Shown: positions 1-5,836 of the stretch, in pieces
Layout of the letters: every line of letters starts with the position of its first letter
Numbering within the stretch: position 1 is the stretch's first letter
NCBI GenBank assembly: GCA_024403215.1
Contig: JAKSSJ010000048.1
Coordinates: 1 to 8,409, forward strand
DNA: 8,409 bases
Reading direction: 5' to 3'
DNA from: Clostridia bacterium
Lineage (GTDB): Bacteria; Bacillota; Clostridia; Peptostreptococcales; Anaerovoracaceae
Position numbers and translations under genes: made by a program
The notes under the pieces: model-generated
Database searches by the model: none
Seen by the model: only the letters and a program-made list of their open reading frames with translations
What the model was told of the DNA's origin: nothing

Positions 1-200
1 GACAGAACTACCTGTCTGAGTTAGGGGCGGCACGCTCCGCCTCCTCGGTCGCTGTCTGTATAGAGGCACCCTGCGCGGCTATTGAAGGGCCCCCTTCAAG
101 GGCCGTACCGCTGCGCGAGCACTTTGAGCGTCAGCCCTTAGGAAGAGGAGTCAGGGCGCTCAGGGCCTCACGAGTGAAAGTTCTTTTCTGAGTAGAGGCT
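1..200. repeat. GC-rich palindromic intergenic/mobile-type sequence
   Basis: Bases 1-180 contain 113 G or C (about 63%), far above the AT-rich coding sequence that follows. It contains several inverted repeats: GACAG/CTGTC at 1-16; an 8-bp stem TTGAAGGG with a 2-nt loop and CCCTTCAA at 82-99; and a longer imperfect stem pairing GAGCG/CCCT (about 126-138) with AGGGCGCTC (about 153-161). The string CTGTATAGAGGCA at about 56-68 resembles CTGTATATAGGCAAAG at the inner end of the right arm near 5629, which suggests a common repeat family, but that is a short match. One frame stays open from 3 to 188, but its composition is typical of GC-rich repeats and I do not call a gene. The change to AT-rich codon usage falls at about 190-203. 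It may be a non-autonomous mobile repeat or a contig-edge artefact. Confidence 0.5.
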
Positions 201-236
201 GGAGAAGACTTTGGCTATCTTAACGCAGACGTACCA

Positions 237-1427
237 ATGGAAATTTTAAGAGCGATGGATATTCCATTCGTTGTTAACCAGTGGTGGGCTGCTATTTGTG
301 GTGCAAAGAGAATGACTCCAAAATATTTTGGTCTTCTTGATAAGGCTGGATATAGAGATGATCTTTGCTCATATTGCGCAACAGCATTTGCTGAAAGCTT
401 AGATCCAGATGATCACAAAATCGGAGAAGACGGAAAACCACTTGGACCATGGGGAGGACTTCCAAATCCAACACTCGCAATTACAAGACTTACTTGCGAT
501 TGCCAGAGCAAGATTTTCGAGCTCTTTGCTAAAAACCATGGAGCAGATTTCTATGCAATGGAAAATACTCAGGCTAGAAATTTCCCAATCGAGTGGTGGG
601 AGCTTGGACCAGAACATTGGGATAAGCTTTATGATGAAGATAGACTTGATGCAGCTGTTGAAGAACTCAAAGAGCTCATCAGATTCCTTGAGGAGAAGAC
701 AGGAAAGATGTTCGACATTAATAAGCTCGAGCATGTAATGAATCTTATCAACGAACAGGAATTATATTATAGAAAGATAAGAGATTTAATTGCAGAATGC
801 CATCCGGTTCCAGTAACTGTTGTTGATACTGTAAATGCTGTAATGCAGGCACAGTGGCAGAGAGGAACACAGTGGGCAACTGATCATGCAAAGGGACTTT
901 ATGAAGAGATTAAGGCTCTTGCAGATAAGAAGGAAGCTGCTGTTCCAAATGAGAAGTACAGACTCATGTGGATTGGAAGAGGTATCTGGGCAGACTTTGC
1001 TTTCTATCAGAGATTTGAACAAAAGTATGGCGCAGTATTCATTTGGACTATGTATCTTGCAATGGGTGCTGATGCTTATCTTAGATATCATGTTGAAGAC
1101 GATCCACTTAGAGCGCTTGCTGCAAGATATATTGGAATGGAAGATTTCCTTCACATGCCACCTTGGAACTCAAGCTGGTATGTACAGCAGGCAAAGCAAA
1201 ACGATATTGATGGTGTAGTATATATGGTTCCAGAAAACTGCATGCAGGCAGTTGAGGGAAGCTACTTCATCAAGAAGGCATTAGAGGATGCTGGCTATCC
1301 AGTTCTCACATTTAATGCAGACCCTGTTGATGCTCGTAAGTGGAACGCTGATACTATGGGTGGTCTTGTAGAAGACTTTATTGAAAACAAAGTAATTCCA
1401 AACAAGGCATCAAAGGAAAAGAAATAA
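237..1427 (+). CDS. 2-hydroxyacyl-CoA dehydratase / benzoyl-CoA reductase family subunit, 5'-truncated
   Basis: This protein (396 residues from the first ATG) belongs to the family whose members hold a [4Fe-4S] cluster and dehydrate (R)-2-hydroxyacyl-CoA or reduce aryl-CoA after one-electron activation by a separate ATPase. Visible marks are cysteines C44/C47 and C87/C89 in the N-terminal half, C335 in VPENCMQAVEG, and the C-terminal stretch GYPVLTFNADPVDARKWN, which matches the family's usual 'IPvLxlExDxxDxR' ending. Homology-like reading continues upstream of the ATG in frame to about 195 (GEDFGYLNADVP), then hits TGA at 189-191 in GC-rich sequence. I therefore infer that the true N-terminus is missing and that ATG 237 is internal. 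No ribosome binding site precedes it. The stop overlaps the next start (TAATG), so the two are translationally coupled. The partner subunit and activator are not in the window. The substrate is unknown. Confidence 0.8.
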   Translation: MEILRAMDIPFVVNQWWAAICGAKRMTPKYFGLLDKAGYRDDLCSYCATAFAESLDPDDHKIGEDGKPLGPWGGLPNPTLAITRLTCDCQSKIFELFAKNHGADFYAMENTQARNFPIEWWELGPEHWDKLYDEDRLDAAVEELKELIRFLEEKTGKMFDINKLEHVMNLINEQELYYRKIRDLIAECHPVPVTVVDTVNAVMQAQWQRGTQWATDHAKGLYEEIKALADKKEAAVPNEKYRLMWIGRGIWADFAFYQRFEQKYGAVFIWTMYLAMGADAYLRYHVEDDPLRALAARYIGMEDFLHMPPWNSSWYVQQAKQNDIDGVVYMVPENCMQAVEGSYFIKKALEDAGYPVLTFNADPVDARKWNADTMGGLVEDFIENKVIPNKASKEKK

Positions 1428-2602
1428 TGAGCAAGCAAACATTAATATTTGGCGGAGACTTTACACTTGGTAAGGATCCTGAAAAATATATGGAAGGCGT
1501 TAATGAACTTTTAGATACAGCTGATTTTAGAATGCTCCAGATGGAGGAACCATTCCTTGATAAGCTTGTTGAAAGAAGTACAGAAGAGCGTCTTACAAAA
1601 ACACTTGATTGCTGCAAGGGTAAATTTGATCTTGTTACACTGTCTGGAAATCACTTCTATGATTTTGCTGAGGACGGTGTATCTGGAACTCTTAGATGGC
1701 TCGATGAAAATAACGTGGCTCACACAGGTGGTGGTCATAATATTGAAGAAGCATCAAAGCCTGCCTATGTAGAAAAGGGTGGAACAAAGATTGGCGTCAT
1801 TGGTTTTAATGCAATTGGTGGTAAACAGCAATTTGCATCAGAGGATAGAGGCGGCACATCCTTTGTTAATTTCATCAGGGGATATATTCCAGTTGATGAG
1901 ATTGATCAGGTTCATAAAAAGCTTGAAAATGATATTTGGTCTTTAAAAGAGCCAATTCATATTGATAAGGACTGCATGGGCTACAACTTTATTGACCCAG
2001 ATTCCTATATGGAATATGCAGAAAGAATTTACGAAGCAAAGAAAAATTGTGATATACTTCTTGTGTACCTTCACAAGGGCTATGTTCACAAGCAGGTAAT
2101 GGTTGATAGCTGGGAGAGATTCCTTTCCCATATTGCTATTGATAATGGAGCCGATGCTGTTGTTTCTTCTCACAGCCACATCGCACATGGTGTTGAGATG
2201 TACAAGGGCAAGGCAATTTACCATGGCCTCAATAATTTTGTTATGTATACACCTCAGCTAGCTCCAGGGTTTACTGGTAAGGTTCATGGTGATGCACATA
2301 ATGAAGAATGGGTAAAGCAAAGAGTTAAAAGATTTGGTTTTGTTCCAGATCCTGAGTATCCTACTTATCCATTCCATCCAGATTCAGTTTATTGCCCAGT
2401 GGCAAAGTTTATAATAGAGGATAAGAAAATTGTTTCCAACCGCATGGTGCTCATGAAGGTTGAAAAAAGTGGTATCCCTTATGTCCATGGTCATACTAAA
2501 ACTGGAGAAGAGATTTTTAACTTCATGGATAAGATTACAAAGGAAGCTGGTCTTAATGCAAAGCTTTCTTGGGTCGGAGATGAAGTTGAAATCACAGAAT
2601 AG
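1427..2602 (+). CDS. CapA-like (PGA_cap) metallophosphoesterase-fold protein, cytosolic
   Basis: The 391-residue protein has the sequence pattern of the CapA/PGA_cap family, a calcineurin-like metal-dependent fold. In order these are FGGDFTLG (D11), LQMEEPF (E40/E41), LSGNHFYDFAEDG (N75, H76, D79), VYLHKGY (H216), SSHSHIAHG (H249, H251) and YHGLNNFVMY near 265-274. These align with the expected GD, NlExP, NNHxxD, HxG, HxH and GNF metal-site motifs. The classic members work in poly-gamma-glutamate capsule synthesis and are membrane-anchored. This one starts directly with MSKQTLIFGGDF, with no signal peptide or transmembrane segment, so it probably acts in the cytosol. Its ATG shares a base with the upstream stop (1427), and an AAGGA-type site lies just before. 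Sitting between dehydratase and CoA-transferase genes, it more likely acts on a metabolite or phosphoester linked to that pathway than on a capsule. The substrate cannot be inferred. Confidence 0.82.
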   Translation: MSKQTLIFGGDFTLGKDPEKYMEGVNELLDTADFRMLQMEEPFLDKLVERSTEERLTKTLDCCKGKFDLVTLSGNHFYDFAEDGVSGTLRWLDENNVAHTGGGHNIEEASKPAYVEKGGTKIGVIGFNAIGGKQQFASEDRGGTSFVNFIRGYIPVDEIDQVHKKLENDIWSLKEPIHIDKDCMGYNFIDPDSYMEYAERIYEAKKNCDILLVYLHKGYVHKQVMVDSWERFLSHIAIDNGADAVVSSHSHIAHGVEMYKGKAIYHGLNNFVMYTPQLAPGFTGKVHGDAHNEEWVKQRVKRFGFVPDPEYPTYPFHPDSVYCPVAKFIIEDKKIVSNRMVLMKVEKSGIPYVHGHTKTGEEIFNFMDKITKEAGLNAKLSWVGDEVEITE

Positions 2603-2640
2603 TTTATAAATATATTTTGAAATAGAAGAGGAGATTAATT

Positions 2641-3861
2641 ATGGGACACGGACCATTATCAGGTTATAAGGTTCTTGATATGACTCAGTTTGAATCAGGA
2701 ACAGTATGTACTGAAACTCTGGCTTGGCTCGGCGCTGAGGTTATTAAGGTTGAAAGACCTGGCCTTGGAGAACTCGGAAGACCAGATCCAGTTGAAAAGG
2801 GTAAAGATACCTATGGATTCCTTGTTATGAATATGAACAAGAGATCTATCACATGCAATGCAAAAGATCCAGATGGCTTAGCACTTCTTAAGAAGCTTGT
2901 TGCTGAAGTTGATGTATTTGTTGAAAACATGGGACCTGGCTCTTGCGATAGACTTGGCCTTTCATATGAGGATTGCAAGGCAATCAATCCAAAGATTATT
3001 TATGCTTCACTTAAGGGCTTCTCACAGGAAGGTCCATTTAAGGATTATCCAGCATTTGACCCAGTTGCAACACACACTGGTGTTATGGCATCTGTAACAG
3101 GACTTCCAGATCAGCCAATTAAAGCTGGTATTTCTGTAGCAGACTCTGGTACAGGAACTCAGCTTGCACTTTCTATAATTGCTGCTCTTCTCCAAAGAGA
3201 AAGAGAAGGAATTGGTCAAAGAGTTGATGTTGCAATGCAAGACTTTATGATCTGCTTCTCAAGATCTCAGTGGGAACCATATTACGCAAATGGCGGAAAG
3301 CCAAACAGACGTGTAGGAAACGGAATGCCTCTTGAAGATGTAGCACCTTCTGGAACCTATCCTTGCAAGCCTTTTGGCGTAAACGATTATGTTCATATCT
3401 ATTGCCAGAGAAGACCTTCTTCTCCAAACTGGGATGATCTTTGTGATCTTATGGGTCACCCAGAACTTAAGCAGGCAGTTTGCGAAAGGATGTCTACACC
3501 AAGAAAGAGATTCCTTGTTAAGGATGAAGTAGATGCTCTTATCACAGAATTCTGCGCAAAGCATACTAAGTATGAAGTAATGGATATGTGTGCTAAGGCA
3601 GACGTTCCATGCGGAGCTATCTTAGACGTTGACGATATTACAAAGGATCCTCAGTATGTTGAAAGAGGATTGCTTGTTGACATTGATCACCCACAACGTG
3701 GTAAGGTAAGACTTCCAGGCTTTGCATCTAAGATGAGCGAAGTAACTATTGACTATAAGCCATCCCCAGCTCTTGGTGAAGCAAACCAAGATGTATACGG
3801 CGGAATGCTTGGTCTTTCTGAAGATGAAATTAAAAAATTAAAAGATAAAGGTGCAATTTAG
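2641..3861 (+). CDS. Class III (CaiB/BaiF family) acyl-CoA transferase
   Basis: The 406-residue protein is a family III CoA-transferase, which moves CoA between carboxylic acids through an aspartyl-CoA anhydride. It opens with LSGYKVLDMTQFESGTVCTETLAWLGAEVIKVE spread over residues 6-38, the family's N-terminal nucleotide-type fold. The catalytic aspartate is D201 in GQRVDVAMQD, at the position of Asp169 of formyl-CoA transferase. Other family marks are NMNKRSITCN (64-73), GLSYEDCKAINPKIIYASLKG split across 106-125, and KAGISVADSGTGTQLALS (161-178). Full length is normal for the family. The start is set by an AGAGGAG site at about 2626-2632, and the gap to the preceding gene is 38 nt. In leucine and phenylalanine fermentation, related enzymes (HadA, FldA) activate 2-hydroxy acids for the dehydratase, so a similar role is a reasonable inference here. 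The exact acid is not predictable. Confidence 0.9.
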   Translation: MGHGPLSGYKVLDMTQFESGTVCTETLAWLGAEVIKVERPGLGELGRPDPVEKGKDTYGFLVMNMNKRSITCNAKDPDGLALLKKLVAEVDVFVENMGPGSCDRLGLSYEDCKAINPKIIYASLKGFSQEGPFKDYPAFDPVATHTGVMASVTGLPDQPIKAGISVADSGTGTQLALSIIAALLQREREGIGQRVDVAMQDFMICFSRSQWEPYYANGGKPNRRVGNGMPLEDVAPSGTYPCKPFGVNDYVHIYCQRRPSSPNWDDLCDLMGHPELKQAVCERMSTPRKRFLVKDEVDALITEFCAKHTKYEVMDMCAKADVPCGAILDVDDITKDPQYVERGLLVDIDHPQRGKVRLPGFASKMSEVTIDYKPSPALGEANQDVYGGMLGLSEDEIKKLKDKGAI

Positions 3862-3871
3862 GAGGAACACT

Positions 3872-4849
3872 ATGACTAAGAGAGATAACTTTTTTGCTTT
3901 CTTCCAGGGAAAAGAATATGATCATATTCCAATTCTTTCTGAAGACGTATTAAGTTTTCAACCAAGAGAACTTCATGACTATGTAGCAAGAGGATTTGTA
4001 TCCGATGCTTTCCCATTTGATAGAGATCACGCATCCGGCGGTAAGGGCTGGTTCGGCGTTGAATGGGAATATGAACCATCTGCAGGTGGATCAATTGATA
4101 AGGGCAGAACATTCGATGACATTACAGAGTGGAAAGACAAAGTTGTTTTCCCAGATCTTGATGCTGTTGATTGGGAAGGAATCAAAAAGAAAAATGAAGA
4201 ATTCTTAAAGACAGACAAGATTATTGCTTGCACAATCTTCTCTGGATTCTTTGAAAGAACAATTGCTTTCATGGACTTCCAGGATGCTGCAATGGCACTT
4301 GCTATGGCAGGAGCAGATCCAGATTATGAAGAAGCAGTAAAGGGACTTTATGATAAGCTTTCTGATCTTTATTGCGACTATATTGAAAGAATGCACAAGT
4401 ATTTCAATGTAGAATTTGTAGAGCTCCACGATGACTGGGGAACACAGAAGTCTTCCATGATGTCACCAGATGCTCACAAGGAATTCCTTATGCCTTATGT
4501 AAAGAAGGTTATTGATAAGTGCCACAGCCTCGGAATGCTCTTCATGATGCACTCCTGCGGTAACATCACATCAGTATTTGATAACCTTGTTGATGCAGGT
4601 TGCAACACATGGTTCGGACAGGAAACAGTAGGAATCAAGGAAACTATCGTTAAGAAATATGACGGCAGATTTATCTGCGGCGTTTCAATTGAACCAACAG
4701 ATCTTTCCAGCATGGAAGCAGTTAGAGCTTATGCACAGAACGAAATCAACAAGTATAAGAACTACAAGGTTTGGTACAGAGTACCAAAGAAGGGTGTAAC
4801 ACCTGAGCAGACTGCTGAAATCATCAAGATGATCCAGGAATCTAAGTAG
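3872..4849 (+). CDS. Uroporphyrinogen decarboxylase-like (URO-D family) protein, possible methyltransferase
   Basis: From ATG 3872 this gives 325 residues with the URO-D/MtaA-type TIM-barrel pattern. It has VEFVELHDDWGTQKSSMM around 180-197, SPDAHKEFLMPYVKKVID at 198-215, and LFMMHSCGNI at 223-232 with H227 and C229. It then has FGQETVG and FICGVSIEPTDL at 268-279. The HxC pair resembles the zinc-binding half-site of corrinoid/coenzyme M methyltransferases rather than haem-pathway HemE, so a methyl-transfer or demethylation role is likely but unproven. The start is decided by GGAGG at 3861-3865, 6 nt before ATG. A GTG at 3851 would extend the protein by 7 codons into the preceding gene and has no matching site. 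It is the last gene of the operon and runs directly into the terminator. Confidence 0.82.
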   Translation: MTKRDNFFAFFQGKEYDHIPILSEDVLSFQPRELHDYVARGFVSDAFPFDRDHASGGKGWFGVEWEYEPSAGGSIDKGRTFDDITEWKDKVVFPDLDAVDWEGIKKKNEEFLKTDKIIACTIFSGFFERTIAFMDFQDAAMALAMAGADPDYEEAVKGLYDKLSDLYCDYIERMHKYFNVEFVELHDDWGTQKSSMMSPDAHKEFLMPYVKKVIDKCHSLGMLFMMHSCGNITSVFDNLVDAGCNTWFGQETVGIKETIVKKYDGRFICGVSIEPTDLSSMEAVRAYAQNEINKYKNYKVWYRVPKKGVTPEQTAEIIKMIQESK

Positions 4850-4886
4850 CAATAAAAGCCGCGCCTACCGCGCGGTTTTTTATTGC
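4849..4886 (+). terminator. Strong hairpin terminator after the dehydratase operon
   Basis: The core stem CCGCGC (4859-4864) pairs with GCGCGG (4870-4875) across the loop CTACC and is followed by TTTTTT (4876-4881). The flanks GCAATAAAA (4849-4857) and TTTTATTGC (4878-4886) also pair exactly, so the structure has an A-tract and a T-tract and could work in both directions. It begins at the last base of the preceding stop codon, which clearly ends the operon. Confidence 0.9.
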
Positions 4887-4976
4887 CATGATTCTGTGCC
4901 CGGCTTGCCCGGCGCGTCGCCGTTTCTTCATTTCTCTCCGTCTCAGCCGTTACTTTCCGCTGCCTTCGGCAGGATA
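4887..4976. other. GC-rich spacer with small palindrome, no gene
   Basis: About 90 bases between the terminator and the left repeat arm. It is GC-rich and contains the perfect short hairpin CTGCC-TTC-GGCAG at about 4960-4972. A minus-strand reading frame runs across it, but it continues through the repeat arm and into the terminator and the 3' end of the preceding gene in an unrelated frame, so I do not treat it as coding. No promoter was recognised. Confidence 0.45.
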
Positions 4977-5125
4977 GGCGGGCAACGGCTGCCGAAAGTC
5001 TACGAGGTTCCGCCTTCGGCGGGGGCTCCTTAAGGGGCACCATCCCTTCTTTTTCCGCTGCCCGGCACTCCACACCCGCCGCGTGGATCATTTTCACCAT
5101 TTCAGCCAGCAGTCTTTGCCTCTAC
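4977..5125 (-). repeat. Left arm of a long imperfect inverted repeat
   Basis: Read on the minus strand, this segment aligns along its length with the plus-strand segment 5629-5777. The best block is CTTAAGGAGC followed by C(A/C)CCGCCGAAGGCGGAA, then TCGTAG and CGGCAGCCG. Weaker but continuous similarity runs through GAGTG(C/G)CGGG to AGGCAAAG and CTGTA at the inner end. It contains the perfect hairpin CCGCC-TTC-GGCGG (5010-5022). GC content is much higher than in the flanking genes. Together with the right arm it brackets about 500 bp of hairpin arrays, as in a miniature inverted-repeat element or a pair of oppositely oriented dispersed repeats. Confidence 0.65.
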
Positions 5126-5153
5126 AGCGCGTATTCACTACTGTTACATCAGG

Positions 5154-5323
5154 AAACCTTGCCACTTCCGCTGATTTTGTGCAATGTGGCAAGGTTTTGC
5201 TGCTATAATCTTGCGCCTACCTTGCCACATCCTTAGTTTTCTTTAAAAGTGGCAAGGTTTTTCATGTACTTTTTTACATCCACCTTGCCACTTTACTCAT
5301 TTTTTTAAATAGTGGCAAGGTGG
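5154..5323. repeat. Three-unit, 63-bp-period hairpin array (CCTTGCCAC-N20-GTGGCAAGG)
   Basis: Three copies of CCTTGCCAC start at 5157, 5220 and 5283, and three copies of the complement GTGGCAAGG start at 5186, 5249 and 5312. Period is therefore exactly 63 on both arms, with 20 nt inside each pair and 25 nt between pairs. Each unit forms a perfect stem longer than the shared core: 12 bp in unit 1 (5154-5165 with 5186-5197), 10 bp in unit 2 (5219-5228 with 5249-5258) and 13 bp in unit 3 (5280-5292 with 5311-5323). The extra pairs differ in sequence between units but remain complementary. Loops and linkers are T-rich and only loosely similar. I know no named family for it. Possible roles are a set of protein-binding sites spaced by whole helical turns, structured RNA, or remnants of a repeat element. 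Confidence 0.85.
5201..5209 (+). promoter_or_regulatory. Possible extended -10 promoter element inside the hairpin array
   Basis: TGCTATAAT is a perfect TGn-TATAAT extended -10 element in the linker between hairpins 1 and 2. No good -35 box is present at 16-18 nt upstream, although extended -10 promoters can do without one. If it is used, transcription would start near 5216, immediately before hairpin 2, and would produce an RNA beginning with two stem-loops. It could easily be chance in a T-rich linker. Confidence 0.25.
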
Positions 5324-5367
5324 GCAGCATTTATGGGCACCAAAACCTGTGCTGTTTTCTGTTGATA

Positions 5368-5610
5368 TTTGACGAAAGGTCTATATATTTCAAAATCGTC
5401 TAACTTTTTAAAGGGAAATTAGGCGGCTAAGTGCCGGTTTGGGTTAATTTAAGCAAATCGTCTACTTATTCAAGGCTGTTTTGTACCTGGTTGTTAAATA
5501 CTGTGAATTTCAGTAGACGAAACATAATATATTTTAAGAATCGTCACTTGGAGCATAAAAACAGGGCCAAAAGGTTAGACGATTCCGAGGGAAAAACGTG
5601 TTTCGTCAAA
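5368..5610. repeat. Dyad-symmetric four-unit array (GACGA-N20-TCGTC)
   Basis: Four 30-bp units of GACGA-N20-TCGTC lie at 5371-5400, 5433-5462 (left motif degenerate, GCCGG), 5516-5545 and 5578-5607, with start-to-start steps of 62, 83 and 62. The whole block is symmetric about 5489. TTTGACGAAA (5368-5377) pairs with TTTCGTCAAA (5601-5610), AATCGTCTAAC (5394-5404) pairs with GTTAGACGATT (5574-5584), and TCGTCTACT (5458-5466) pairs with AGTAGACGA (5512-5520). Units 1 and 4 are therefore inverted copies with conserved ends and diverged middles. Sequence between the motifs is not palindromic, so only the motifs appear to be maintained. The function is unknown. A reading frame of about 84 codons crosses it (5431-5685) but looks like chance. 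Confidence 0.75.
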
Positions 5611-5628
5611 TTGTTGGCTTTTGGAGAA

Positions 5629-5777
5629 CTGTATATAGGCAAAGCTTGTTTGAAGAAGCGGGAAGGAGCACCGTGGCGGCTATAGAGTGGCGGGGCGGTG
5701 TAAGAATGAGGAGTGCATCCCTTAAGGAGCCACCGCCGAAGGCGGAATTCGTAGCCATGCGGCAGCCGGAGCCCGGC
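5629..5777 (+). repeat. Right arm of the long imperfect inverted repeat
   Basis: This is the plus-strand counterpart of the minus strand of 4977-5125. It runs from CTGTATATAGGCAAAG through GAGTGGCGGG and CCCTTAAGGAGCCACCGCC to GGCGGAATTCGTAG and CGGCAGCCG, and contains the hairpin CCGCC-GAA-GGCGG at about 5733-5745. The arms differ by scattered substitutions and small indels, so they are not recent copies. It ends just before the inverted repeat that overlaps the ylxM promoter, so the composite sits directly upstream of the housekeeping operon without disturbing its promoter. Confidence 0.65.
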
Positions 5778-5784
5778 AGAACGC

Positions 5785-5809
5785 GCTGTCAAGGAAAAAC
5801 CTTGACAGC
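5785..5809. promoter_or_regulatory. 10-bp perfect inverted repeat overlapping the -35 box
   Basis: GCTGTCAAGG (5785-5794) and CCTTGACAGC (5800-5809) are exact complements separated by AAAAA. The right half contains the TTGACA -35 hexamer of the ylxM promoter. It is either an operator-like site whose occupancy would block RNA polymerase, or a terminator-like hairpin at the end of the upstream repeat. It lacks a following T-tract on the plus strand, whereas the loop gives no U-run on the minus strand either. Confidence 0.55.
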
Positions 5810-5830
5810 TTTAAGGCAATCTGGTAAAAT
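5802..5830 (+). promoter_or_regulatory. Consensus sigma-A-type promoter of the ylxM-ffh operon
   Basis: TTGACA at 5802-5807, a 17-nt spacer, then TAAAAT at 5825-5830 preceded by TG at 5822-5823 (extended -10). The -35 and spacing are ideal. The expected start of transcription, 6-8 nt after the -10, falls at about 5836-5838, on the ATG of ylxM itself. Confidence 0.88.
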
Positions 5831-5836
5831 AACAGC

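Noticed and set aside
3..188. Open frame of 62 codons at the left edge
   Set aside because: It has no start, is GC-rich palindromic DNA, and shows no family motif. Open frames are common by chance at this GC content.
3851..3871. GTG start extending the URO-D-like protein by 7 codons
   Set aside because: It overlaps the CoA-transferase stop and the GGAGG site. ATG 3872 has ideal spacing from that site.
4762..5100. 112-codon minus-strand reading frame
   Set aside because: It runs through the terminator and into the 3' end of the URO-D-like gene, and its Arg/Ala-rich composition is that of translated GC-rich repeat.
5154..5323. CRISPR array
   Set aside because: Conserved units are 9-13 bp in alternating orientation at 63-bp period, not identical direct repeats of 23-40 bp, and no cas gene is present.
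5398..5580. Integron attC-like ends: GTCTAAC (5398-5404, fits RYYYAAC) and GTTAGAC (5574-5580, fits GTTRRRY) in inverted arrangement
   Set aside because: The span of 183 bp is long for attC, the consensus is loose, no integron integrase or gene cassette is visible, and the motifs are better explained as members of the wider GACGA/TCGTC array.
5431..5685. 84-codon plus-strand reading frame across the second array and right arm
   Set aside because: It starts at a non-ATG codon without a binding site, spans two unrelated repeat types, and its protein has no recognisable family character.
5785..5809. Intrinsic terminator
   Set aside because: The 10-bp stem is perfect, but no T-tract follows it on the plus strand, and its right half is the -35 box of a consensus promoter. 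An operator-like or repeat-end role fits better.
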